Made by a program: the position numbers and the translations under genes. The notes beneath the pieces are model-generated. The model did not search any database and was not told the DNA's origin. It saw only the letters and a program-made list of their open reading frames with translations. From a virus: a stretch of DNA of 26,939 nt. Below, piece after piece: positions 6,328 to 12,055 of this stretch. Position 1 is the stretch's first letter, and each line of letters starts with the position of its first letter. Location of the stretch: positions 1 through 26,939 of the IMG/VR virus record IMGVR_UViG_3300044729_001739; one strand, given 5' to 3'.

Positions 6328-6401
6328 GAAGGTTTCCCCTAACCGTATCTGGAGTCAGCGGGTAGCAACGCCTCTCACTAGCACTCCTGCTTGTGCTCCA
6401 A
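6328..6401 (-). other. Compact inverted-repeat-rich element (possible structured RNA)
   Basis: On the minus strand GGAGCA near the left end can pair with TGCTCC at the right end, AGGA with TCCT just inside, and between them GGTT/AACC, GGAGT/ACTCC and GCG/CGC can form short stems. The element overlaps the last codons of the 63-residue gene and continues into the 150-base gap before the next gene (6226-6377). It lacks the features of a tRNA (no T-loop consensus, no usable anticodon arm). It may be an attenuator, a processing site or a small RNA. The rest of the gap is AT-rich with a TATAAT at 6285-6290. Confidence 0.35.
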
Positions 6402-6569
6402 ATCTGCCGGACTGATCCAATCATAATCCGGATATTCTTGTAGAAATTGATATATGGCACTTTCTTCAGTTCTTGCTCTAACTGAACGATATTGTTGTTG
6501 TTCCGCTAGAGTATAGGCTATTAGAAATTGTTTATATTGTGTTTTAACAAATTCTTCCGTATCTATCAT
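6378..6569 (-). CDS. 63-residue acidic protein of unknown function
   Basis: Small early protein starting MIDTEEFVKTQYKQF and ending PADLEHKQEC. I use the ATG at 6569, preceded by GGAAG. An in-frame GTG three codons earlier (6578) is less likely. The stretch AIYQFLQEYPDYDW resembles SLEKFMKQNPDW in the reading frame of the early gene at 6904-7116, so the two may share a short helix-plus-P-D-W/Y motif. No catalytic or metal-binding pattern is visible. It overlaps the end of the 76-residue gene upstream, consistent with one polycistronic early message. Confidence 0.6.
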   Translation of the reverse strand: MIDTEEFVKTQYKQFLIAYTLAEQQQYRSVRARTEESAIYQFLQEYPDYDWISPADLEHKQEC

Positions 6570-6774
6570 AACTTCCACTCTCTAATAGATCCCAGGCACT
6601 ATCATAAAAATCATAGCCTAATAATATGGCCATGGTATGTGCTGAACTATTCATTCGTACCCAACAGCCTCGCTCTATTTCTATAGCACCTAATTCTTTA
6701 ATTTGCTGAAATGATTCAAGGGGTAATCTCTGTATGTTTCTTCTACTGATAAAAACATGATCCTTCAACGACAT
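6544..6774 (-). CDS. 76-residue protein with an RMNSSAHTMAILLG motif (paralogue of 6904-7116)
   Basis: A short protein whose centre reads IEIERGCWVRMNSSAHTMAILLGYDF. The gene at 6904-7116 contains IELQAYTIRRNSATHTLAILLGLRL at the equivalent place, so the two are paralogues sharing IE.....R.NS.HT.AILLG. The core looks like a beta strand, a polar turn and a hydrophobic helix. I do not know its function. Keeping two copies three genes apart in a 27-kb genome suggests that both are useful. The ATG lies inside the end of the 49-residue gene upstream (10-nt overlap) with GGAGA directly before it. Confidence 0.65.
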   Translation of the reverse strand: MSLKDHVFISRRNIQRLPLESFQQIKELGAIEIERGCWVRMNSSAHTMAILLGYDFYDSAWDLLESGSYDRYGRIC

Positions 6775-6914
6775 TCTCCAATAATAGTTAATCCATTGAC
6801 CATGCCTTCTAGAGTAATTTTAAAATCAGGATTTTGAGCACTATAACCTGGTGGAGGTTCTAGATCTATACTCTTATTCTTTTCTGATTCAGGGACTTTA
6901 TTATCAGTATTCAT
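6765..6914 (-). CDS. 49-residue protein of unknown function
   Basis: A tiny early protein, hydrophilic in its first half (MNTDNKVPESEKNKSIDLEP), then PPPGYSAQNPDFKITLEGMV and a short hydrophobic end. It starts at an ATG overlapping the stop of the upstream gene (ATGAATACTGA) and ends 10 nt inside the downstream one. The tight overlaps and composition argue for a real gene although it is very short. No motif is recognised. Confidence 0.5.
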   Translation of the reverse strand: MNTDNKVPESEKNKSIDLEPPPGYSAQNPDFKITLEGMVNGLTIIGECR

Positions 6915-7116
6915 ATTGGTATAATTCATCAAGTCGTAGTCCTAATAAAATAGCCAAGGTATGTGTGGCACTATTACGACGAATAGTATAGGCCTGTAGT
7001 TCAATATGATAGACAAAATCTTGTTCAGAGGCCTGCTTTCTTAAAATATCTGCTGCACTGGGATTTGTATATAATTCGTGAGCATATACCACGGTCCAAT
7101 CAGGATTCTGCTTCAT
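6904..7116 (-). CDS. 70-residue protein, paralogue of the 76-residue early protein (start uncertain)
   Basis: The C-terminal half carries HIELQAYTIRRNSATHTLAILLG, which aligns with the motif of the gene at 6544-6774. I chose the ATG at 7116 because AGAGAAG precedes it and because the distance to the shared motif is then similar in both proteins. An upstream in-frame ATG at 7185 lacks a binding site and would overlap the neighbouring gene by 86 nt. Yet the extra residues (SLEKFM before KQNPDW) resemble part of the 63-residue protein, so the longer form cannot be excluded. The frame stays open up to 7263. Function unknown. Confidence 0.55.
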   Translation of the reverse strand: MKQNPDWTVVYAHELYTNPSAADILRKQASEQDFVYHIELQAYTIRRNSATHTLAILLGLRLDELYQYEY

Positions 7117-7309
7117 AAACTTCTCTAAAGACGCATTCCTTGACTGCCTCGCCGCCCACAACTCCCCGAACGATAATTTCGTCATAATGGTTTCTAGCAG
7201 TTCGTTGATTGGAGTAAGTGAAACGGGCGGTCTGCTTATTGGTAAGTTGTAATTCGATGGCATAGTGATTAACCTTTTGTGGATTTCGCAAGAGTGCGGC
7301 TTTTTTCAT
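7100..7309 (-). CDS. 69-residue protein of unknown function
   Basis: A basic-then-acidic small protein (MKKAALLRNPQKVNHYAIEL at the start, ending CVFREVYEAES). The pattern of alternating hydrophobic residues around HYAIELQLTNKQTARFTY suggests two beta strands followed by a helix with RNHYDEIIVRG. No catalytic residues are evident. The ATG overlaps the stop of the coiled-coil gene upstream as ATGA, the usual junction in this operon. The 3' end overlaps the next gene. Confidence 0.6.
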   Translation of the reverse strand: MKKAALLRNPQKVNHYAIELQLTNKQTARFTYSNQRTARNHYDEIIVRGVVGGEAVKECVFREVYEAES

Positions 7310-7515
7310 AAAATAATACCTTCTAATAGTTGTAGTCTGCGTTCATACTCTTTGTTGATCAGTTCTAAACTTTCAATTTTTTTTGATTGAAACTTTATAT
7401 AGTTTGATATTTTAATCTGTTGATCTAGGATATGTGCCGTGGTCTCAAGATTATGTCGAATAGTTTGTTCTATTCTCTCTATTCTTGTTAGCGGATCTTC
7501 TATATCATCGAGCAT
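7306..7515 (-). CDS. 69-residue coiled-coil protein
   Basis: Almost the whole protein is a predicted amphipathic helix: Ile/Leu positions recur every three to four residues from TRIERIEQTIRHNLETT to SLELINKEYERRLQLLEG. It has no membrane segment, so it is probably a soluble oligomeric protein. Its ATG has a strong GAGGAGAAG site and lies just inside the preceding gene. Possible roles include a regulator or an accessory factor of replication, neither of which the sequence itself shows. Confidence 0.65.
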   Translation of the reverse strand: MLDDIEDPLTRIERIEQTIRHNLETTAHILDQQIKISNYIKFQSKKIESLELINKEYERRLQLLEGIIL

Positions 7516-7826
7516 GGAACTTCTCCTCTTATAACATCATCTACAGGTAAGTTAAAGTTTCTTCTATTCTTACACCATAATTGTTGATGTCTAGTCATTA
7601 GCATTGAATTAGTCATAGTCCAGGGCTGTGTAGGATCTATGCGGCTTAAACATACACTATCTTTGTGGCGTCCTCTACGCATAAACATCTGTTCATCGGG
7701 AAAGAATAGGCAATAGTCTTCATAGGTCAATAACCATACTTCATTTCTAAACTTGGCCTGTGCTCTTTGTCTATGAAAAGCAGTTCTACGCTGTTTTTCC
7801 CAGCCCTGATATTTTTCTGGTCTCAT
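7500..7826 (-). CDS. HNH-like small phage protein (108 residues)
   Basis: The protein contains AKFRNEVWLLTYEDYCLFF, then FMRRGRHKDSVCLSRID and DPTQPWTMTNSMLMTRHQQL. This order (helix with RNE.W.LT.EDY, an R-G-R step, a D-P...W...N element and a final helix) matches from memory small phage proteins related to HNH or AP2-type homing endonuclease domains, where the D-P..W...N element corresponds to the metal-site loop. Classical HNH histidines are not obvious, so it may bind DNA without cutting. The downstream-shifted ATG at 7826 overlaps the previous stop by ATGA, while an in-frame ATG at 7856 also exists. The gene next to it has a similar central element. Confidence 0.5.
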   Translation of the reverse strand: MRPEKYQGWEKQRRTAFHRQRAQAKFRNEVWLLTYEDYCLFFPDEQMFMRRGRHKDSVCLSRIDPTQPWTMTNSMLMTRHQQLWCKNRRNFNLPVDDVIRGEVPCSMI

Positions 7827-8245
7827 CGGGGTCTTACCACTTCCTTGTCTGTCCATCCACGATTAATTCTACTGACTAATGTGGCATACTTTATGCCTGT
7901 CATCTCACTTACTTCAGTTATATGTCTAATCTTATTACGGTACTTGATAAAATATCTACCACAGGCTCTTAAGGTGATATTTTTAGATAAATCATATTTG
8001 ACATTACCTGGAACCCAGCCTAAACTGGGATCAACTATGCTGAACTTATATTCAGGACCAGGTTTATAACCTATATCATTTTCGACCCAACTGGCAAAAT
8101 ATTCGAAATCATCAAGTCCTTCTACAGGTCTATTAGGTTCATATTTGGGATTACGACTATTGAGAACTATTTGCCTAATGCGTAGCCAAGGACGCCATAG
8201 AGGATTTTGATATCTTGAAGCATATTTTCTTTTAATCTTTTTCAT
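7823..8245 (-). CDS. HNH-like protein with a C-terminal helix-turn-helix
   Basis: A 140-residue protein. The middle holds IGYKPGPEYKFSIVDP and GWVPGNVKY, the kind of loop seen in phage HNH-type endonucleases (D-P...G/W...GNV). The C-terminus has IRHITEVSEMTGIKYATLVS followed by RINRGWTDKEVV, a typical helix-turn-helix of the sort attached to homing endonucleases (S.ITG....T...R...GW). It may be a DNA-binding or nicking protein and could have arrived as a free-standing homing gene. The N-terminus is very basic (MKKIKRKYASRYQ). The ATG has AGGACAAGATT ahead of it. It is likely paralogous to the gene immediately downstream. Confidence 0.55.
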   Translation of the reverse strand: MKKIKRKYASRYQNPLWRPWLRIRQIVLNSRNPKYEPNRPVEGLDDFEYFASWVENDIGYKPGPEYKFSIVDPSLGWVPGNVKYDLSKNITLRACGRYFIKYRNKIRHITEVSEMTGIKYATLVSRINRGWTDKEVVRPR

Positions 8246-8265
8246 AATCTTGTCCTATATTATAT

Positions 8266-8658
8266 TTATTCAATCCTAAATAGATCTTTAATTTTTTCTC
8301 GTGCTAGTAATTCTTTATAATCTTTACTACCACGACTGGCAGCACGAAGTCTTTCTAATAAAGGTCGTATCTGATCCATATCACCTAACAATTGCCATTC
8401 ATCTCTGGCTTGACCTGGAACTATTCTCCTACTATGCTCTATGTTGTCTATAATCCAAAGCAGTATATTTTTATTAGGATCTACAACTTTGAATTTATTA
8501 AGTCTTAAAGCATCAACTAATCCTGGCAAATATCTAGTTTGAAAGTTTTGCCAATTAACTGAATTTAAGACCTTATACTTGTAATCTACCATCCATTGAC
8601 ACACGGTTATTAAGTGTTCTAAATCTGGTTCTGTTAATTCTACATAATCTATTTTCAT
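8266..8658 (-). CDS. 130-residue early protein of unknown function
   Basis: A well-formed ORF starting after GGAGATAAGGTA (MKIDYVELTEPDLEHLITV). Helical throughout, with LNKFKVVDPNKNILLWIIDN in the middle and a basic C-terminal helix (ERLRAASRGSKDYKELLARE). No catalytic motif or metal site is visible. It is separated from the gene upstream by about 54 bases without a promoter-like sequence, so it belongs to the same early message. Function unknown. Confidence 0.65.
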   Translation of the reverse strand: MKIDYVELTEPDLEHLITVCQWMVDYKYKVLNSVNWQNFQTRYLPGLVDALRLNKFKVVDPNKNILLWIIDNIEHSRRIVPGQARDEWQLLGDMDQIRPLLERLRAASRGSKDYKELLAREKIKDLFRIE

Positions 8659-8712
8659 TACCTTATCTCCTTCGGGTAATTTATTTAGTGTAGAATTGAT
8701 TTTTTCGGTGCT

Positions 8713-8889
8713 TTAGGTTATAATAATACCTTTTTCTTGACCTATTTTAACTTCCTGTTTGCTCAACCAGGCCACAAACACTTGGCAATCTCTACAATAA
8801 TATTTGTAGAAGTTATGTGCGGAGGACTGCTGAATTTCTACTTGATGTTCTCGATGTTTCACTAAAGGTGGGATAGGTTTCTTTTTCAT
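8713..8889 (-). CDS. Small putative zinc-binding protein (58 residues)
   Basis: A basic protein with HREH near residue 12 and YYCRDCQVFVAWLSKQE near residue 31. Together H..H and C..C could bind one zinc ion. Similar short proteins with a lone C..C followed by [FV]AWLSK occur in aquatic phage genomes as I remember them, with no established function. I use the ATG at 8889, which overlaps the preceding stop (ATGA). An in-frame ATG at 8922 lies deeper inside the upstream gene. Confidence 0.6.
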   Translation of the reverse strand: MKKKPIPPLVKHREHQVEIQQSSAHNFYKYYCRDCQVFVAWLSKQEVKIGQEKGIIIT

Positions 8890-9227
8890 TTTATTAGATC
8901 TATATGGCGAAAGGAATGCCATCTAAAATCTAGCATATCTCGCACAGGCACTATGAGAAAGACATCATTAAGGTCGAGTTCAATAAAACTTTCATAACCT
9001 AGATGCTGTTTAATTAAATCATAATCAATATTATGAAATCTATCCCATATCTCATCTTGCGTAGGAGGATTTTTGCCTTCTCTTTCTTCGGGACTCATCC
9101 AGGCATTCCAACTTAATAATTCTAAACTATTCCAACATATTTGACTGCCTTCGGGATGGTTCTTATCTAACCAGGTAAAGAATTGACTATATCCTAGATT
9201 CTTACCTATAGGTACTATATAATTCAT
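8886..9227 (-). CDS. 113-residue early protein of unknown function
   Basis: An acidic protein rich in Trp and Phe (SQFFTWLDKNHP, CWNSLELLSWNAWMSPEERE, FRWHSFRHIDLIK). Joined to the previous gene by ATGA. The aromatic-rich composition suggests a compact globular or protein-binding role. It is also compatible with a DNA mimic because of its acidic charge, but nothing specific supports that. No catalytic motif is recognised. Confidence 0.65.
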   Translation of the reverse strand: MNYIVPIGKNLGYSQFFTWLDKNHPEGSQICWNSLELLSWNAWMSPEEREGKNPPTQDEIWDRFHNIDYDLIKQHLGYESFIELDLNDVFLIVPVRDMLDFRWHSFRHIDLIK

Positions 9228-9619
9228 TCTTCTTCCTCATAAGGTTGTGGTTCAGCATAATACCCCATATACTCTGTTTGCTGGTACTGATGAGTTAGGC
9301 ATTGGTAATAAAAATCTCTATCGTATTCCCATTCAGCAAAATTCACTAACTTACCCCTATGTTGTGGAGGTTCATTGTTATCATATTCATACCAGGTGAA
9401 TTCTGCTCGTTTTTTATTAATATAAATCACACAGCCTAAATTATTATAGTGAGTAATTTCACAATTAGGCAATTGCACCCTTGTTTGTCTATTTCTAGGT
9501 ATTCTATATTGACTATGTGAAATTAAAGACCAATAAAATATTATTTGTTCTTGTTGGGGCAGATTGACATAGATGCTGACATAATCATCGTTTAGATAAG
9601 CCTGTGCTAAACTAGTCAT
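9224..9619 (-). CDS. 131-residue early protein rich in Tyr/Gln
   Basis: Begins MTSLAQAYLNDDYVSIYVNL and continues with strands around TRVQLPNCEITHYNNLGCVI, ending in a Tyr/Gln/Glu-rich tail (PQPYEEEE). The ATG at 9619 overlaps the previous stop by eight bases (ATGACTAG). A TTG at 9640 in frame is unlikely. The alternating pattern suggests a beta-rich fold. Function unknown. It is the second gene behind the early promoter and so should be strongly expressed. Confidence 0.65.
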   Translation of the reverse strand: MTSLAQAYLNDDYVSIYVNLPQQEQIIFYWSLISHSQYRIPRNRQTRVQLPNCEITHYNNLGCVIYINKKRAEFTWYEYDNNEPPQHRGKLVNFAEWEYDRDFYYQCLTHQYQQTEYMGYYAEPQPYEEEE

Positions 9620-9875
9620 CTTTTTGCATTTCCCAAGCAATTAGTTGTCGAAATTCATCACTATTTTCCCATTCCATTTGATCAGCATACTCTTCTACAT
9701 ATATTTCTAACCAATTATCGAAATCTAAAGGTTCTTTAGTATCTAAATTATAGATTTCTTCGCAATCGAATAGTGCAAATACATCACAATCCAGATAATT
9801 CTGATATTTTTCCACAAGATCGGGACCGTGTTTTATTACCATTAATATTGCTTGTTGTGATTCAATCCATCGCAT
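9612..9875 (-). CDS. Highly acidic 87-residue protein, first gene of the early operon
   Basis: Starts MRWIESQQAILMVIKHGPDL after a textbook AAGGAGAT. Asp/Glu runs dominate the middle and end (DNWLEIYVEEYADQMEWENSDE), giving a strong negative charge. It is read first from the promoter at 9895-9922, the usual position of phage host-takeover or anti-defence proteins, and small acidic early proteins are sometimes DNA mimics. That is position-based inference. No known family is recognised. Confidence 0.65.
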   Translation of the reverse strand: MRWIESQQAILMVIKHGPDLVEKYQNYLDCDVFALFDCEEIYNLDTKEPLDFDNWLEIYVEEYADQMEWENSDEFRQLIAWEMQKDD

Positions 9876-9894
9876 AATTTATCTCCTTAAGTTT

Positions 9895-9922
9895 ATTATA
9901 CAGCAGTTAGGAATTTAGTCAA
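9895..9922 (-). promoter_or_regulatory. Sigma70-type early promoter
   Basis: On the minus strand TTGACT (9917-9922), 16-base spacer, TATAAT (9895-9900). Predicted start near 9888, with the first gene starting at 9875 after AAGGAGAT. It lacks the ACTGCGACAGAC element found at the two later promoters, so it could be active at once on infection. It lies beside the AT-rich repeats at 9941-10060. Confidence 0.85.
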
Positions 9923-9940
9923 GCATTTCGGTAAAATTAA

Positions 9941-10060
9941 AAAACCTTACAACATATATAAAAAATAAAAAAATAAAACACTTATATATAACCTTCTTAC
10001 TTTCGAAAAACCTTACAACATATATAAAAAATAAAATAATAAAAACACTTATATATAACC
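9941..10060. repeat. Tandem AT-rich direct repeat, candidate replication origin
   Basis: Two copies (9941-9993 and 10007-10060, 66 bases apart) of a 53-54 base unit: AAAACCTTACAACATATATA at the left, A-rich middle (AAAAATAAAA), then CTTATATATAACC. They differ only in the A-rich middle. They fill the only AT-extreme gap in the genome, between the polymerase-like gene and the early promoter. Iteron-like repeats beside an easily melted tract next to a replication gene suggest an origin. A regulatory or terminator role is the alternative. Confidence 0.6.
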
Positions 10061-10065
10061 CTACT

Positions 10066-11124
10066 CTACATATCTCTATCTTGTTCTATCTTACTCCACG
10101 AGAACTTGACCTCATACCCCGTTTGATTTCGAACTACATATTCTAACTCATTAGGAGTAAAGAACACATCACTTCGAAATCCATCGTGTTCGAGAAATAC
10201 TCTCGCAGATCTCGTATTCATATATCTCCTCACAGATTTCATTACTTCACCCTCTAACCTCTTATAGTAATCAGTTCTATCACGACCAGTTAGTCTCCGT
10301 TTTCTCCTCACACCCTGTGAGGTATAGTAATATGATCTCTCTATGTCCAGACCTATGACCTGCCATAATTTTCGAATATCCTTAATGAGATATTGAATGA
10401 ATTCATTTAATTTCAATTGACGCATTATATAATGATTATTATTGATTATGCGTAAGATTTTATTATCCCTGTTATGAGAAAGGGGAGCACTCATAATGAT
10501 GGCATTCAATACGGATTTAACGGATTTAGAACCTAAATTAAATTCTACACATAATTGATCTCGAACTGATTGCTTGTGCTCAATAAGATATTCTAAATAG
10601 CACAATTTTGCGGCGGCGGATTTCAGTTTATAATATCTTTGTAGTAGCAGTGTAGGGGCACAACTTTCGATGTCATAATCATAACAATAACCTCTGCGGC
10701 TCCACTCAATAATTTTATCTTCACGAGGTATATATTGTAGTCCGTTATATAGTCGAGAATCAGAACCTAGATTATATTCGAACTGCCCTAATGCAATCTG
10801 CTGCTCTTGTTCTTGAAATCTCTGCTCAATTCGTAATTTTTTTAATTCAATTGAGGGAAGACCTATGCGTTCTGCTATTCGATTGAGGTGTAGAGTATTA
10901 ACACTATATTTCTTACAACTATGTCCTACTTCATATCTGTCATTAACGGTTATTAACAGCATATTTTTAAGATAGCGTCCTACATCACTATTGCCGAAAA
11001 TTCGTCTTATTTGACTGCTATGAATTGATCGAGGTTCCAGTCCGATAGTATCTCGTAGATACTCAATTATCTTTCGTGTTCTTCGTTGTGTGCTAGCATT
11101 TGTCCAGCAAGGTTTATAAGTCAT
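10066..11124 (-). CDS. Putative compact polymerase related to the PolA/T7-RNAP superfamily (TV-Pol-like)
   Basis: A 352-residue protein, the largest early gene and the only replication candidate. Three elements occur in the order and spacing of family A palms. YDYDIESCAPTLL at 148-160 looks like motif A, with Asp149/Asp151. SKSVKSVLNAIIMSAPL at 199-215 looks like motif B (K...N....G-like). LEHDGFRSD at 311-319 looks like motif C (HD plus acidic residue), followed by a strand ending VKFSW as in PolA proteins. YYKRLEGEVMKSV at 286-298 resembles the Q/EG helix before motif C. TV-Pols, described in transposons and viruses, are similarly degenerate relatives of PolA. The N-terminal 120 residues are helical and basic. 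Good ribosome site (AAGGAG). This is motif-level inference. An alternative is an unrelated DNA-binding initiator. Confidence 0.5.
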   Translation of the reverse strand: MTYKPCWTNASTQRRTRKIIEYLRDTIGLEPRSIHSSQIRRIFGNSDVGRYLKNMLLITVNDRYEVGHSCKKYSVNTLHLNRIAERIGLPSIELKKLRIEQRFQEQEQQIALGQFEYNLGSDSRLYNGLQYIPREDKIIEWSRRGYCYDYDIESCAPTLLLQRYYKLKSAAAKLCYLEYLIEHKQSVRDQLCVEFNLGSKSVKSVLNAIIMSAPLSHNRDNKILRIINNNHYIMRQLKLNEFIQYLIKDIRKLWQVIGLDIERSYYYTSQGVRRKRRLTGRDRTDYYKRLEGEVMKSVRRYMNTRSARVFLEHDGFRSDVFFTPNELEYVVRNQTGYEVKFSWSKIEQDRDM

Positions 11125-11160
11125 ACAATCTCCTTGTTTAGCACAATTATTTAGTCATAC

Positions 11161-11188
11161 AAAAGAGAACCCCCGATTTCTCGGGGGG
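11161..11188 (-). terminator. Rho-independent terminator at the end of the late operon
   Basis: On the minus strand CCCCCGA, loop GAAA, TCGGGGG, then TTCTCTTTT: a perfect 7-bp GC stem closed by a stable tetraloop with a U-rich tail. It separates the late operon (ending at 11355) from the polymerase-like gene (starting at 11124). I see no convincing sigma70 promoter for that gene downstream, so it may rely on read-through. Confidence 0.9.
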
Positions 11189-11223
11189 TAAGTTGCTAAA
11201 CTTTAGGATTTTCTATGTCTGAC

Positions 11224-11289
11224 TAGTCCTCATTGCAAGGACTACTATTTCTCATCTATTTGACCTTGCCCGTCGGAGATTTGAGAAAT
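11224..11289 (-). other. Two nested or adjacent stem-loops in the late operon 3' region
   Basis: The gap 11189-11354 holds no gene. It contains TAGTCCT...AGGACTA (11224-11244, 7 bp, 7-base loop) and ATTTCTCA...TGAGAAAT (11247-11289, 8 bp). The sequence GGCAAGG inside the second loop is complementary to CCTTGC in the first hairpin, so a pseudoknot is possible. CTCCG occurs three times nearby. The block precedes the terminator and could stabilise the late mRNA, be a small RNA or mark a DNA site. Confidence 0.4.
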
Positions 11290-11354
11290 AACTTCGGAGA
11301 ACGGAGATTGATATTATTAAGGATTATGCGGCTTGTTCTCTTCAGTAATATTAT

Positions 11355-11624
11355 TTAGCAAGAATTCTTATTAGTAGGTAATTTTGTGATAAAACCGCAG
11401 ATATTACAACGCCTTTGAATACACTCTTTTAGTATTGCTATATCGAATATCTGTCCTTTGACTTTTTTGAGGCAGATTTCACAGGTTTTTTCTCGGCGTG
11501 CTCGAAAATATAAACTACCATCTATGCGTTCATTTAGTGATAGTTTATCCCAGGATTTTTTAGTATATTTTATATCACGACTGAAGTGTAGTTCAATGAC
11601 CTGTTCCAGTTTATTTCTATCCAA
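11355..11624 (-). CDS. Small zinc-ribbon-like protein (TTG start)
   Basis: An 89-residue basic protein, last gene of the late operon. TCEICLKKVKGQIFDIAILK is followed by ECIQRRCNICGF, so two C..C knuckles about 27 residues apart could hold one zinc ion. The N-terminal part is a charged helix (DRNKLEQVIELHFSRDIKYT). No ATG fits. The TTG at 11624 has GGAG five bases ahead and is my choice. A TTG at 11648 is also open. An ATG at 11635 that overlaps the preceding stop (TAATG) opens another frame that ends after 21 codons. The function is not recognised; nucleic-acid binding is plausible. Confidence 0.55.
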   Translation of the reverse strand: MDRNKLEQVIELHFSRDIKYTKKSWDKLSLNERIDGSLYFRARREKTCEICLKKVKGQIFDIAILKECIQRRCNICGFITKLPTNKNSC

Positions 11625-11634
11625 TCCTGCTCCA

Positions 11635-11829
11635 TTATTGTTTGACAATCAGTACGGCACTGCAAACCAGAACTAGAATACCTATTGCGGATCTAACTGC
11701 CAGAGTGATTATCTGTGTCTTAACACTTTCAATGAGATTTGATATGCCATCAACTTTCTTTTCAAGACTATCTAATCTACGATTAATTTCATGAACATGC
11801 TGTTGTAGTGTCATTTTACGATTGCTCAT
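11635..11829 (-). CDS. Coiled-coil/membrane protein, XhlA-like (possible lysis factor)
   Basis: A 64-residue protein with a helical coiled coil at about 8-42 (HVHEINRRLDSLEKKVDGIS) followed by one C-terminal hydrophobic helix at about 44-62 (ITLAVRSAIGILVLVCSAVL). This architecture and size match the XhlA family, membrane-associated partners of holins in some phages, and many small late-gene holin candidates. The ATG at 11829 has GAAGG seven bases ahead. An in-frame ATG at 11844 lies further inside the previous gene. Its place at the end of the tail module, where lysis genes usually lie, agrees. No endolysin is adjacent. Confidence 0.6.
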   Translation of the reverse strand: MSNRKMTLQQHVHEINRRLDSLEKKVDGISNLIESVKTQIITLAVRSAIGILVLVCSAVLIVKQ

Positions 11830-12046
11830 TTGGTGTGCCTTCATATTCCGCGTGTATATTATCTTGTCCTACAGGTGGAGGATCTATAAATCCCACATAA
11901 TATTCGCCAGTGACTACAAAATTCTGACCATAATACATTTGTGATCCATCTACGGTTAATACAATCTGTGAAGGGCTAACAGGAGTACCTGTTAGACAAT
12001 ACCAAGTTGAACTACCGTTTCCGCTAAAATAATCATTAATTAACAT
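11816..12046 (-). CDS. Small beta-rich virion protein
   Basis: A 76-residue protein that reads like the short beta-sandwich found in many phage tail fibres: FSGNGSSTWYCLTGTPVSPS, then QIVLTVDG and a later GEYYVGFIDPPPVGQD. The pattern F.G.GS...LTG.P..P..I.VTVDG...... is common in adhesin or fibre accessory proteins of marine phages. It lies directly behind the beta-propeller gene and starts after GAGAG. Likely a minor tail or fibre tip component. Exact role unknown. Confidence 0.6.
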   Translation of the reverse strand: MLINDYFSGNGSSTWYCLTGTPVSPSQIVLTVDGSQMYYGQNFVVTGEYYVGFIDPPPVGQDNIHAEYEGTPNEQS

Positions 12047-12055
12047 TATACTCTC

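Noticed and set aside
6325-6405. Possible tRNA, from GCAGGAG/TTCCTGC ends and a GGTT/AACC arm
   Set aside because: No TTCRA T-loop, no plausible 5-bp anticodon stem with a 7-base loop, and no normal D-arm on either strand.
6325-6405. Hammerhead-like ribozyme (CTAGTGAG and GAAAC on the minus strand)
   Set aside because: The CTGANGA core is not matched and the required stem II between it and GAAA cannot form.
11570-11635. 21-codon ORF starting at the TAATG overlap before the zinc-ribbon-like gene
   Set aside because: Ends early inside the downstream frame; the TTG at 11624 with GGAG ahead explains the downstream gene better.
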